Positions 22,035 to 31,754 of a DNA stretch of 64,000 nucleotides are shown here, piece by piece; position 1 is the first letter of the stretch, and each line of letters begins with the position of its first letter. This stretch comes from Salvia splendens. Its lineage: Eukaryota; Streptophyta; Magnoliopsida; Lamiales; Lamiaceae. Position numbers and translations under genes: made by a program. Below the pieces are notes generated by a model that searched no databases, was not told the origin of the DNA, and saw nothing but the letters and a program-made list of their open reading frames with translations. Where the stretch lies: assembly GCF_004379255.2 (NCBI RefSeq), contig NC_056034.1, positions 35,901,262 through 35,965,261 of the forward strand. Reading direction: 5' to 3'.

Positions 22035-23123
22035 AGCTCATCCCAAGAAGAGAAAAAGAAGCCCGATCAAAGCGGCCAGGTGCTTCCTCGCCGAACTCCT
22101 TTTGAAAGAATTCAAAGGGCACCGGTACAAGGCAGATTGGGGCCACGGCTCAATCCTGAGAAGCCGCCCGCTCAGTTCGTACCATTAAACAAGTCAAGAA
22201 CGGAAATTTTCGAACTACATTCCGATATGTTCGAAAAACCAAAGCGGATGACGAAATCAGCCGCGCGGCGACCTCAGGATCAATATTGCTCCTTCCATCA
22301 AGCCCACGGTCATGATACCGAGGAGTGCCGAAATTTGGCTGCAGGTATTGATGTTCTTGTGAAAACAGGAACGTTAAAAAAATACCAAAGCAAGCAGCCG
22401 AAAAAGAACAAAAAGCAGAGAGGTGCGAACTGCAATCCTCAGGATCCGAAAAGGCATGAAGATCCCGAAGACGACGACGAGCCGCAATATGATGGAGTAA
22501 TCCAGACTATTGATGCTCTCCCTGCCGGGAAAACTAAGTCGTCCCTAAAAGCAGAACGCAGAGGTTCCAATCAAGAGGAGCCGACACATAAAAGGCTGAA
22601 GAAAGACGAAGTGATTACGTTTTCAGATGCCGATCCCGTCCCAGCCATCTCTCCTCACCAAGACGCTATTGTCATTCAAGCCGGAGTGGCAAACAAACTG
22701 ATCCACAGAGTATTTGTGGATACAGGAGCGTCAGTCAGCGTTCTTTTTAAAGAATGTTTTGATAAAATGGAAGTGGATCCAGCTCGGCTCAGTCCGGCTC
22801 CACTTCCTCTGAAAAGTTTCGCCCAGGAAGACACCCGCCCTGAAGGTATTATCAGCCTTCCGATCACGGTGGGAAAAGCGCCTACAAGCTCCAATACGAT
22901 GATCGAGTTCTTTGTGGTAAAAGCTCGGTCCCCGTACAACATCATCCTGGGGAGAGACTGGCTCAACACAGTTCGGGCCGTTTGCTCTACTTATCACCTC
23001 ACCATCAAGATCCCCACTAAAGGTGGGATAGCGGTCATCCGAGGTGATCAAAAGAGAGCAAAAGAATGTCTGCAGATTGCGCTTAAAAGTGCCGAGCAAC
23101 CAGTTCGGCACCATCAAGCATAG
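22035..23123 (+). CDS. Nucleocapsid and aspartic protease region of element B
   Basis: The open frame downstream of the gag break holds a variant zinc knuckle, C-S-F-H followed by GHDTEEC (CX2HX4HX4C), then a Lys-rich linker and a retroviral-type protease with FVDTGASVSVLF as catalytic motif and NIILGRDWL near its end. It stops at UAG 23121-23123 and the next codons are CAA UCA, a context known from plant viral readthrough stops. Pol continues in the same frame. Because of the upstream deletion, this part is out of frame with the gag start. Confidence 0.85.
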   Translation, partial: SSSQEEKKKPDQSGQVLPRRTPFERIQRAPVQGRLGPRLNPEKPPAQFVPLNKSRTEIFELHSDMFEKPKRMTKSAARRPQDQYCSFHQAHGHDTEECRNLAAGIDVLVKTGTLKKYQSKQPKKNKKQRGANCNPQDPKRHEDPEDDDEPQYDGVIQTIDALPAGKTKSSLKAERRGSNQEEPTHKRLKKDEVITFSDADPVPAISPHQDAIVIQAGVANKLIHRVFVDTGASVSVLFKECFDKMEVDPARLSPAPLPLKSFAQEDTRPEGIISLPITVGKAPTSSNTMIEFFVVKARSPYNIILGRDWLNTVRAVCSTYHLTIKIPTKGGIAVIRGDQKRAKECLQIALKSAEQPVRHHQA

Positions 23124-26100
23124 CAATCACAGCAACCGGAGTCAGAGGCAAGCGAGATGACCGAAGTCACTTCAGAGCCGAACTCAATGACCGTTCAGTT
23201 ATACGAAGATGATCCATCCAGAGTGGTCAAGATCGGCTTCGCAGGAACGCCTCTACTCCGGGAAAAAACCATCCAGCTCCTCAAGGAGTATAAAGACGTC
23301 TTTGCATGGTCTCCGTTGGACATGACCGGAGTGCCCCCCGAGGTAATCACTCATCGGTTAAATATTGATCCTTCGGTCCGGCCGATAAAACAGAAGCAAA
23401 GACTCTTTGCGGCAGAAAGAAGCCAAGTCATCCATGACGAAGTCCGCCAATTACTAAAAGCGGATGTACTATTCGAGGTAAAATATCCTTCCTGGGTGGC
23501 CAATCCTGTGATGATCAAGAAAAAAGGAGGAGGATGGCGGATGTGCATAGATTTTACCGATCTAAACAAGCACTGTCCTAAAGATTGCTATCCCCTTCCG
23601 AATATAGATAAAAAAGTAGAAGCTTTGATCGGCTTCGAAATTTTCTGTTTTCTTGATTTATACAAAGGATATCACCAAGTGTTGATGGATGAGAGTGACG
23701 CTCCGAAAACAGCTTTCATTACCGATTTCGGCATTTTCGCTTATAAAAAGATGCCATTCGGTTTAAAGAATGCCGGAGCCACTTATCAAAGGATGGTAGA
23801 CAAGCTTTTTCGGCACCTAATCGGAAAGCAGGTTGAAGTGTATGTCGACGACATAGTTGTCAAAAGCAAAAGCACTTCGGAGTACGAAGACAACCTCAAG
23901 TCCACTCTCAACGTGCTCAAGAAAGCCAACCTCAAACTTAATCCCCAAAAGTGTACCTTTTTGGTAGATTCGGGAAAGTTTCTGGGTTGTTGGGTTTCAA
24001 AGGACGGACTCAAGGCAAACCCCTCCAAAGTTCAAGTCGTTCAGAACATGACAATGCCGAAGTCCATACATGACGTGCAAAGGCTAACTGGATGTCTAGC
24101 CGCACTGAATCGATTCCTTTCCCAAGCAGCCGAAAAGCAACTGCCGTTCTTCAAGGTGTTGAAAAAGGCACCAAAGTTCGAGTGGGGAGCCGAGCAGAAA
24201 AAGGCCTTTGACGAGCTCAAAAGTTATCTAGCCGAGCTTCCTATTCTCTCTGCTCCAACCGGAGCCGAAGTAATATTCTTATACTTAGCGGCATCAGATC
24301 AAACCATCAGTGCGGTGCTTGTACGAGAAGAAGGCCTAAAGCAGTTTCCCATCTACTTTACAAGCCGAGCATTAAGAGGTCCAGAAACAAGGTATCAACC
24401 TCTGGAAAAAATTGCTCTGGCGTTAGTAAATGCAGCAAGGAGACTGCGGCCATATTTCTATGCTCACAAGGTATGCGTCTTAACCGATCTGCCTCTTCGG
24501 CAAGTTTTGACCAAGCCAGAAGCATCAGGCAGAATCGCCAAATGGGCCATAGAGCTGGGAGAACACTCAATCGAGTACCTACCTCGGAAAGCCATCAAGG
24601 GACAAGCCTTGGCAGATTTTCTTACAGAGGCCAAGTTCGATCAAGCAATCCCTGTCATTGCCGAACAGAAAAAGTCTGCCAATGCCGAACTAGCACAGCC
24701 CTTGGAATCCGAAGTAGAGCCGCCGGACTGCTGGAACGGATTCGTAGATGGAGCTTCAAACAAGATGGGAAGTGGAGCTGGTATTTTACTTGTCGCTCCC
24801 GACGGACACGAGGTAACCTACTCACTTCGTTTCCTATTCCCCACTACTAATAATGAAGCCGAGTACGAAGCCCTTCTTGCCGGACTCCAGTTAGCGCAAA
24901 GTCTGCTCGCCAAATCTCTCAAAGTCCATTGTGATTCACAAGTCATAGTAAATCACATGTTGGGTACAAGTGAAGCTCGTGACGAGAGAATGAAGAAGTA
25001 TTTGGACAAAGCGCAAAGCATCAGCCGAAGTTTCTCCTATTTTCGGATAATCCGCGTTCCTAGAGCGGAAAATAGCCGAGCAGATACCTTAAGCAAGTTG
25101 GCCTCAGATCCGAGCTCAAAGGCGGAAGAATTAATGCATCGAAGCATTGATGAAGCCGAGGTACATTCGGTATCCAGCTCGCCGAACTGGATGACGCCGA
25201 TCTTGCAGTATCTGGATCAAGGACAATTGCCCGAGGATAGGAGAGAAGCTCGGAAGATCACGTGCCGAGCACTTCGGTACGAACTTCATGAAGGAGTCCT
25301 CTTTAGAAAGTCTTACCTCCAGCCATTATTGCGGTGCGTAGGACCAGGAGAGACGGACTACATCCTCAGAGAAGTTCATGAAGGATCGTGCGGTAGCCAC
25401 ATCGGAGCCAGAGCTTTAGCTAAAAAAGTTCTGAGATGGGGATATTATTGGCCAACCTTGGTACAAGAAGCAGTGCAGCTCGTCAAGACCTGCCCGAAGT
25501 GCCAAATCCATGCAAATATCCCAAAGATGCCGCAGACCGATCTATCCACTATGCAGAGCCCTTGGCCTTTCATGCAATGGGGCATAGACATAGTGGGACC
25601 ACTTCCTCAAGCTCCTCGGCAAATGAAATTCCTAATCGTTGCCGTGGACTACTTTACGAAGTGGGTGGAAGCTGAACCATTAGCTACGATAACGAGCTCG
25701 AAGGCATTGGATTTCGTCTGGAAGAACATAGTGTGCCGATTTGGCATACCCCACATCCTCATCTCGGATAACGGGACTCAGTTCACCGACAAGACGTTCA
25801 AGAATTGGTGCCAAGAGCTGAATATTCAACAGCGGTTCACTTCGGTCTCTCATCCACAAGCAAACGGACAAACGGAGGTAACAAATCGTATCCTGGTGAA
25901 AGGGTTAAAAGCTCGGTTAGAACAAGCCAAAGGACAATGGGTAGAAAATCTCCCTCAAGTCCTATGGTCCTACCGAACTACACCCACAACCTCCAGCGGT
26001 GAAACTCCGTACAGTCTGGTGTACGGCACTGAAGCCGTGATTCCGGTTGAGATCGGCGTACCCAGTCCACGAACTCTACATTTCTCCTCAGAAATGAATG

Positions 26101-26420
26101 ATGACGGACTGCGAGCCGAGTTAGATCTGGCCGAAGAAAGAAGAGAATTGGCGTGCATAAAAGCAGCCAAGTACAAGGAGCAAGTAGCCCGGTATTACAA
26201 CCAACGGGTGAAGAAGCTGCAATTTCAAGTGGGAGATCTCGTCTTGAGAAACAACGAAGTAAGCCGAGCAGAAAAGCTGGGCAAGCTCGAACCCACATGG
26301 GAAGGTCCGTATCGGGTGTCAGAAGTCCTCGGCAAAGGGTCTTACAGATTGGCTCACATGTCAGGAGAACAGGTACCCCGAACATGGCACATTTCCAACC
26401 TCAAGAAGTTCCATTTGTAA
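23124..26420 (+). CDS. pol: Pol polyprotein of element B: RT, RNase H, second RNase H, integrase
   Basis: This frame is open for about 1,098 codons after the UAG; an internal Met lies at 23157. Reverse transcriptase shows WRMCIDFTDLNKHCPKDCYP, FGLKNAGATYQRMVDKLF and YVDDIVVKS. The RNase H connected to RT follows, with FDELKSYLAELPIL. A second, archaeal-type RNase H has WNGFVDGASNKMGSGAGILL, NNEAEYEALLAGLQLA and DSQVIVNHM. Integrase has an HHCC zinc site ending CPKCQIHANI, then GIDIVGPLPQ, ISDNGTQFTDKTFKNWCQEL and HPQANGQTEVTNRILVKGLK (D,D-35-E). It ends FHL without a chromodomain. Active residues look intact. Expression would need readthrough of UAG at 23121 or internal initiation. Confidence 0.95.
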   Translation, partial: QSQQPESEASEMTEVTSEPNSMTVQLYEDDPSRVVKIGFAGTPLLREKTIQLLKEYKDVFAWSPLDMTGVPPEVITHRLNIDPSVRPIKQKQRLFAAERSQVIHDEVRQLLKADVLFEVKYPSWVANPVMIKKKGGGWRMCIDFTDLNKHCPKDCYPLPNIDKKVEALIGFEIFCFLDLYKGYHQVLMDESDAPKTAFITDFGIFAYKKMPFGLKNAGATYQRMVDKLFRHLIGKQVEVYVDDIVVKSKSTSEYEDNLKSTLNVLKKANLKLNPQKCTFLVDSGKFLGCWVSKDGLKANPSKVQVVQNMTMPKSIHDVQRLTGCLAALNRFLSQAAEKQLPFFKVLKKAPKFEWGAEQKKAFDELKSYLAELPILSAPTGAEVIFLYLAASDQTISAVLVREEGLKQFPIYFTSRALRGPETRYQPLEKIALALVNAARRLRPYFYAHKVCVLTDLPLRQVLTKPEASGRIAKWAIELGEHSIEYLPRKAIKGQALADFLTEAKFDQAIPVIAEQKKSANAELAQPLESEVEPPDCWNGFVDGASNKMGSGAGILLVAPDGHEVTYSLRFLFPTTNNEAEYEALLAGLQLAQSLLAKSLKVHCDSQVIVNHMLGTSEARDERMKKYLDKAQSISRSFSYFRIIRVPRAENSRADTLSKLASDPSSKAEELMHRSIDEAEVHSVSSSPNWMTPILQYLDQGQLPEDRREARKITCRALRYELHEGVLFRKSYLQPLLRCVGPGETDYILREVHEGSCGSHIGARALAKKVLRWGYYWPTLVQEAVQLVKTCPKCQIHANIPKMPQTDLSTMQSPWPFMQWGIDIVGPLPQAPRQMKFLIVAVDYFTKWVEAEPLATITSSKALDFVWKNIVCRFGIPHILISDNGTQFTDKTFKNWCQELNIQQRFTSVSHPQANGQTEVTNRILVKGLKARLEQAKGQWVENLPQVLWSYRTTPTTSSGETPYSLVYGTEAVIPVEIGVPSPRTLHFSSEMNDDGLRAELDLAEERRELACIKAAKYKEQVARYYNQRVKKLQFQVGDLVLRNNEVSRAEKLGKLEPTWEGPYRVSEVLGKGSYRLAHMSGEQVPRTWHISNLKKFHL

Positions 26421-26606
26421 GAGACAGTCCGGTCGGTCAGTCAGTCTTATGTGCTTTCCTTGTTTTTTATTTTGCTCTCTTTGCCTATGTGCGTTTTTGT
26501 TTGTCTTACGTGCGTTGTGTCTGTCTATGTGAGTGTCGTCTCTTACAAATGTAACTGAGGTATCTTGTTCTTCGAAGGCTGATCCCCTTCTTAGAACGTG
26601 TACAAG

Positions 26607-26960
26607 CCAACGATTGTGAGTCAAAGCTTCTAAAGAGGATACAAGACCACAATTCAGCTTAAACAAGCAGTTCGTCTGAAACGAGCTGCAATAAGCCAAC
26701 GATTGTGAGTCAAAGCTTCTAAAGAGGATACAAGACCACAATTCAGCTTAAACAAGCAGTTCGTCTGAAACGAGCTGCAATAAGCCAACGATTGTGAGTC
26801 AAAGCTTCTAAAGAGGATACAAGACCACAATTCAGCTTAAACAAGCAGTTCGTCTGAAACGAGCTGCAATAAGCCAACGATTGTGAAGTCCAAGCTTCTA
26901 AAGAGGATACAAGACCACAATTCGGCTTAAAAATCAAGCACTTCGTCTGAAACGAACTGC
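26607..26960 (+). repeat. 89-bp tandem repeats, 3' region of element B
   Basis: Four units start at 26607, 26696, 26785 and 26874, each with AACGATTGTGAGTCAAAGC and a conserved CAGTTCGTCTGAAACGAGC. They match the array at 2703-3060 of element A in sequence and period. Confidence 0.9.
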
Positions 26961-27124
26961 AACGAAAGTCCGATTCTCGCGATAAAACTTGCCTGAATTA
27001 GGACAAGGGAAAGTCCGATCCACGCGATAAAACTCGCCGAATTAGGACAAGGGAAAGTCCGATCCCCAAATTAGGACAACGGAAAGTCCGATCCGAGCGA
27101 TAAAACTCGCCAAATTAGGACACA

Positions 27125-27290
27125 AGCTTAGTCCGGTCAAAGATGTTTATTTCATCAGACCAAAGACGAGTCCGGTCAAAGATGTTTATTTCATCAGGCC
27201 AAAGACGAGTCCGGTCAAAGATGTTTATTTCATCAAGACCAAGGACCAAGTCTGGTCAAAGAAGAGTTCACTTCATAAGACCGAGGACAA
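27125..27290 (+). repeat. 39-bp tandem repeats, element B (short array)
   Basis: Three to four copies of the 39-bp unit of element A (GGTCAAAGATGTTTATTTCAT) are present. Immediately downstream, B jumps from GACCGAGGACAA to sequence corresponding to about 7085 in A, so the antisense-ORF region of ~3.3 kb is deleted. Confidence 0.85.
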
Positions 27291-27359
27291 ACATCAACTT
27301 ACCCCGTACCATTATCCAGGATGCCGAAGTGATTCACTTCGCTTTTCGGGGGGGGGTAG

Positions 27360-27988
27360 TGATGGAGTACGTACTAAACAAGCCAGCACAAAGCCCAAGA
27401 AAGAGTATCAGTTCGGCATGACCAAAGAGTTCGGCCTCAGCCTACAGCTCAGTAAAAACCAACCAATCAAGCTCTGCCCTCAGGTCGGCATCAAGCTCTA
27501 CTCTCAGATCGGCAAAAGCTGCTCGGCAATAGTTCAGCAGTTCGGTCTCAGCATCGGCAAAAGCTGCTCGGCAATACCGGACTGGGAGACACGATCTATC
27601 TAGTGGTGGACCCATGCAGGCTCTCATGACCTCCACGACATCCACGACATAATTACTGATGATGTATGCCACCGCCTAATTAGTGGCCATGCAGGATCTC
27701 ATGACCTCCGTGACCTCCACGACTTAGGGTGGTGATGCAAGCCACGATCTCAGTTCTATATATAAACGGAACTTAGATCCCATAGAGGATACACCAACTC
27801 TAAGAGAGAGAATATCATATAGCAAGCTTGTATTTGTAAGCTGTAGAAAACAGATCAAGCAATACAACTCTGCCCTCTTTTCTTCCCGTGGACGTAGATT
27901 TACCTCAGTAAATCGAACCACGTAAATCTCTGTGTTGTGATTTCTACTTTCCTGCATTTACTACCACCAGAAATTCGCGGATTCATCA
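27360..27988 (+). repeat. 3' LTR of element B
   Basis: This 629-bp TG...CA repeat has no difference from 20507-21135 that I could see. It is preceded by a G9 polypurine tract with TAG and followed by TGCGG. Confidence 0.95.
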
Positions 27989-28456
27989 TGCGGCTACCTC
28001 ATAGCTCCTATCGAGCGGGAGGGAACTGAAGAGGGTGTTGAAGTCGTTGGAGACGACGTCGTTGAAGCAGACATAGAATTCCGGGGTTTTGAGGTTTGAG
28101 GATTGGTATTTGTGTTTGATGGCTTCGATGATAGTCTGCATGGCTGGAAACGAGTTGTAGCCGGTTGAGCAACCGAATTCGGCAACGCAGAGGCAGCTAT
28201 TAGTTGAAATCTCTAACCTTGTGGCGATTTCTTCTTCGATGATTGCCTTTGCAGCTTCCAATACTCCTCCCTTGAAAACAAGAAACGGTTAGAAAACTTT
28301 AGTTCCTTAGCTAATTTGTGCATGAAGAATTTATTGATCATATTAAAATATGAATCCAATAATATATATGTATACCTGGTAGGATGAGTTTTTGACATAG
28401 CTGAGAGGACCATTGCCACCATGCATGGAAAAAAGTCCTTTATCTTTGGAATCCAT
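27989..28456 (-). pseudogene. SABATH carboxyl methyltransferase, 5' portion (split by element B)
   Basis: Exon 1 (28456-28376) starts ATG and encodes MDSKDKGLFSMHGGNGPLSY with the SABATH SAM-binding signature. A 105-bp intron with GTATAC and TTCAAG ends follows. Exon 2 starts at 28270 with GGVLEAAKAIIEEEIATRLE, then AEFGCSTGYNSFPAM (motif I of the fold, usually ADLGCSSGPN) and CFNDVVSNDFNTLFSSLP, and breaks off after EVAA at the insertion point. The protein resumes at 20501 in the same frame. No other lesion was seen, so the gene was probably functional until element B inserted. Confidence 0.87.
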
Positions 28457-28459
28457 CAC

Positions 28460-29050
28460 AAAACTATATGGAGATGTGAATTGCTATGTACTACTACTAC
28501 TATTGTATATATACCGTTAACAATTATTGTGTATTTTTATTGTCAACGATGGTAGAAACAATCACACGACACGAAGAGTACATAGCGAAGAGAGATGGAT
28601 AATGAGAAAATGCGAACTGTGGCAAAAAATAAAATTATTTGAAAATAAACTAATTAAAATAAGTGAAAAGTTAAAAATATTAAACTCACCTACAAACAAG
28701 TGAATGGGATCTATTATTAAGTGAGCAGTGGTTGAGGACCTAGCCGCTAGAATGTTGTATAGAAAATCTACATTTTTTGCCTTTTCGAGCAGTGATCTGA
28801 TGGACAATTTTGGGAGGCTATTTAGACAAAAAAATTATCATCATGTAGGATGAATCCAAGCACGGAGGAGGAGGATCGAGTTGGATTGAAGACGGAGAAA
28901 ACGAATTCTACCTAAGATGTTTATCTAGTTTGTTTTCTCTGTTTTCTCTAGTTTCCTCGTTTATTTCTATTAAAAGATATCAAGATTGAGAGTACTTGAC
29001 TTTGAGATATTTTCTTACTTGTTTTTCTATTTAATACTCCATTTCATCTA
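28460..29050. other. AT-rich upstream region of the SABATH gene, no gene seen
   Basis: This is the presumed promoter side of the methyltransferase. A TATATATAC stretch lies near 28505, about 50 bp upstream of the ATG. No other gene, repeat end or RNA was recognised. Confidence 0.4.
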
Positions 29051-29056
29051 AATCTA

Positions 29057-29321
29057 CTACTCCATTCGTCCATGAAATACTGTCCAAGTTTGGCTCGCCA
29101 TGAGTTTTAAGATATGTGAAGAAAAGTGAGTTGAAAAAATTAGTGGAATAAGGATCCCACATTTATATATTAGTTTTATAATAGAATGCGAGTGTAAAAA
29201 GTTAGTGGAAAGTGGAGATCATTTACCAAAAATAGAAAAAAAAAAAAAAAAAACAAAGTTGACAACTTTTCACAGACAGACCAAATGACAAAACTAGACA
29301 ATATTTCACACGGAGAGAATG
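29057..29321. mobile_element. Stowaway-like MITE
   Basis: The ends TACTCCATTCGTCCATGAAA and TTTCACACGGAGAGAATG are imperfect inverted repeats, with the mirrored TGTCCAAG and CTAGACA beside them. The interior contains TTAGTTTTATAATAG, the family's central sequence in reverse orientation, and an A18 run. Confidence 0.65.
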
Positions 29322-29499
29322 TGACAAATGGCTGGATGCTTTTAATTATCTGGCAAGTAATTGAATGTATTGTGTTTAAACAAAGTACTCTAGAAGTCAG
29401 CTTATAAACATTCAAATATAGGATTTATTGATATTGAATCTATCTAAATAGCCAATAATAGTTAATGATACTTAAGACTCTGGATAGCCAAAAATAGTT

Positions 29500-29665
29500 T
29501 TTTTTTGTTTTTTTTTTAAAAAACTCTTATATTAAGAAGGAGGAAATTACAAATAAACTCCTATAGAAAGGAGGAAATTATAATTGATGTCAAGAGGACT
29601 CGAATTCGGCACTTATTACAATAATGTCTAAGCTTATTACCGCTAGGACAAATGCTCTGAACTAG
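29500..29665 (-). mobile_element. SINE copy (tRNA-derived), minus strand
   Basis: Read on the minus strand, this gives a B-box-like GAATTCGAGTCC segment, then CTCCTTTCTATAGGAGTTT and TTTGTAATTTCCTCCTT, then an A-rich tail (seen as T-rich 29500-29517). The 3' half is closely similar to the SINE at 41804-41980, including the TATAGGAGTT box. The 5' A-box side is more decayed. Confidence 0.6.
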
Positions 29666-29830
29666 ATAATCAATAATAGGTAATGATACCTAAGACACCG
29701 TTGCGAGAACCTTTCACTGTCACATGGCTAAATAATTGACGTCTTAAATCTGGTTGGAAAAAGAAGACTTAAATCTAGCTTTAGGATATCAAGGTGAAAA
29801 AAAGGCTAAAAGCTGACTTTAGACTATTAC

Positions 29831-30365
29831 TCTACCGTCCATTATTTAAAGAACTCTTTTGCCATTTTAGTCTGTTCACAATTTATAGAACCATTTACTT
29901 TATTTCATTTTTAGTATGCGGACCTCACGTTCCACCAACTTTTTACACTTACAGTCCAATATAAAACTAATAATCCCTTCGTCCCATAATAGATGACATA
30001 CTTTGGGAATAACACATGATTTTAAGAGATGTTTTTTGTGTGTTAAGAGTGGAGAAAAAATAGTATATTTATATTAATGTGAAAGGGAACTTTTTCAGAA
30101 AAGGAAATGTGACATTTTTTATGGGACAAACTAAAAAGAAAAGTGTGGATGAGTGACCCCCTGGGAAGTCCTCGTGTTGCACCCTTTAAATAATAAAAAA
30201 AACTAAAAAGGAAAGTGTGACATCTATTATGAGACGGATGGAGTACTTTAAATGGGTCTCACGTTCCACTGTCTTTCTCCCTTTACTTTTCTTCACAAAG
30301 TTAAATAATTTCTTAAAACCAGTGGCGAGTTAAAATGGCTCTTTAAATGGTGGATGAAGAGAGTA
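29831..30365. mobile_element. Outer MITE hosting a nested MITE
   Basis: Left TACTCTACCGTCCATTATTT and right AAATGGTGGATGAAGAGAGTA are inverted ends. The interior, GACCTCACGTTCCACCAACT ... TATAAAACTAATA, is interrupted at the central TA by 29971-30248 and resumes with GGGTCTCACGTTCC. Confidence 0.65.
29971..30248. mobile_element. Stowaway-like MITE nested in another MITE
   Basis: The left end CCCTTCGTCCCATAATAG and right end CTATTATGAGACGGATGGAG are inverted repeats flanked by TA. It sits at the AAAACTAATA centre of the outer element. Confidence 0.7.
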
Positions 30366-30447
30366 TTTTTATTTTTATTTTTATTTTATTTTATTTTTAT
30401 TTTTATTTTTATTTTTATTTTTATTTTTATTTTTATTTTTATTTTTT
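30364..30447. repeat. (ATTTT)n microsatellite
   Basis: About 14 units of ATTTTT/ATTTT follow the right end of the MITE at 30365. The 60-codon Phe/Tyr-rich frame here is an artefact. Confidence 0.9.
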
Positions 30448-30449
30448 TG

Positions 30450-31080
30450 ATTTAAGTCTTGTTCGACCTATCACCCAATGGTTAAAAACTTATGGACACA
30501 AGCTTATGACAAATGGATCTTCAGCTTGACTTCGCAAATCTAACCTCTGCCATGCACACATATTCCTTTCACAAATCCATATTGCCATTTTTGAGACATC
30601 AACGATTTAAGGATTATTTTTTTTACATTTTTATGCGAACTTTACTTTCCATTTATTTTCCACCCACGATCCATTATAAAATACTAAAAATGAGTCTCAT
30701 ATTCTACTCACTTTGCCATTTACTTTTTTCATAAATTCAATTAATTTCTTAAAATTCGTACCGAATTAAAATGACTCTTTAAATGGTGGACGGACGAAGT
30801 AATGTATATAGACCTAGTTTTGGACAAATCAAAATGACTCTTTAAATGGTGGACGAATCAAAGAGGGCCATCACCAGCATTCAATGCGAAACTTGGTTGT
30901 CTATGTTCATTATCCATGTCGACGTGGCACTAAACGTATGACATACTCCCTCTGTCCCATAAAAATTGAAACATTTTTTTCTCTTTGGATTGTCCCATTA
31001 AAAACTAAATGTTTCATAATATGAAAATAATACTATCTCTACTTTTTCCGTTCTGTTACTTTATTATCTCTTTAACACAT
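30450..31080. repeat. Diverged MITE fragments
   Basis: Partial copies of the GACTCTTTAAATGGTGGACG end occur near 30770-30800 and 30836-30856, and a left end ACTCCCTCTGTCCCATAAAA near 30944. Complete pairs could not be assigned. No gene is present. Confidence 0.45.
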
Positions 31081-31303
31081 ACTCTCTCCGTCCCAAAGAA
31101 TATACACTTTAGTTCGACAAGGGTTAATGCAAAATTAGTAAAGTAAGAGAAATATAGAGAGAAAAAGTAATTAAAGTATTGTTAATGGAGAATGTGTCCC
31201 ACCGCATTAGAGAGAAAAGAGTTTTCAAAATAAGAAAGTGCATATTCTTGTGGGACGGACTAAAAAGGAAAAAATGTATATTCTTATGGGACGGAGGGAG
31301 TAA
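31081..31303. mobile_element. Stowaway-like MITE
   Basis: Left ACTCTCTCCGTCCCAAAGAA and right TTATGGGACGGAGGGAGTA are inverted ends, with ATATACACTTT mirrored by GTATATTCTTAT. A second internal copy of the right end (TTCTTGTGGGACGGAC) lies at about 31245. Confidence 0.75.
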
Positions 31304-31754
31304 TACAATAATGCATAAAATCTTGTACCGAAAAATAAATGTTTCATATTTAATGGGACAGATGAGTATAATTTCATTTTTATGATATTGACGGAAGATG
31401 CCATAAGTAAATTATTTTATTTTATGTTTAGTTTTTTTTAAAATTAGTGAACGACTATTTCTTCAGTAAATTTGTTTGATTTTTTTTTTCAATTTCAATT
31501 TAGTGATGCATATATATCCGCACTATAATTTACAGACTTTATAAATAAGTGACAAACATGTCCATAGTTGATGTGTTCAAATTTTTTTATTTTATGTGTC
31601 GCTCAATTTTACAGAATTTATTACTCTCTTTGTCCCATATTATGTGTCTCATTTCTTCATTTTGGTCTATTTTATTAATTGTCTCATTAATTTTACTACT
31701 TTGATAATCAACCTCACATTCCAGTAACTCATTTTCATTCATATTATATTACAA

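Larger units (their letters stand above)
20507..27988 (+). mobile_element. Element B: Tat-lineage Ty3/gypsy retrotransposon with intact pol
   Basis: LTRs of 629 bp (20507-21135 and 27360-27988) appear identical and are flanked by TGCGG (20502-20506 and 27989-27993). The order is primer site, gag, protease, reverse transcriptase, RNase H, a second RNase H-like domain, integrase, repeats, G-rich polypurine tract. The dual RNase H layout and absence of a chromodomain fit the Tat lineage. Gag carries an internal deletion with a frameshift near 22020, and the antisense ORF region of element A is missing. B disrupts a SABATH methyltransferase exon. Confidence 0.95.
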
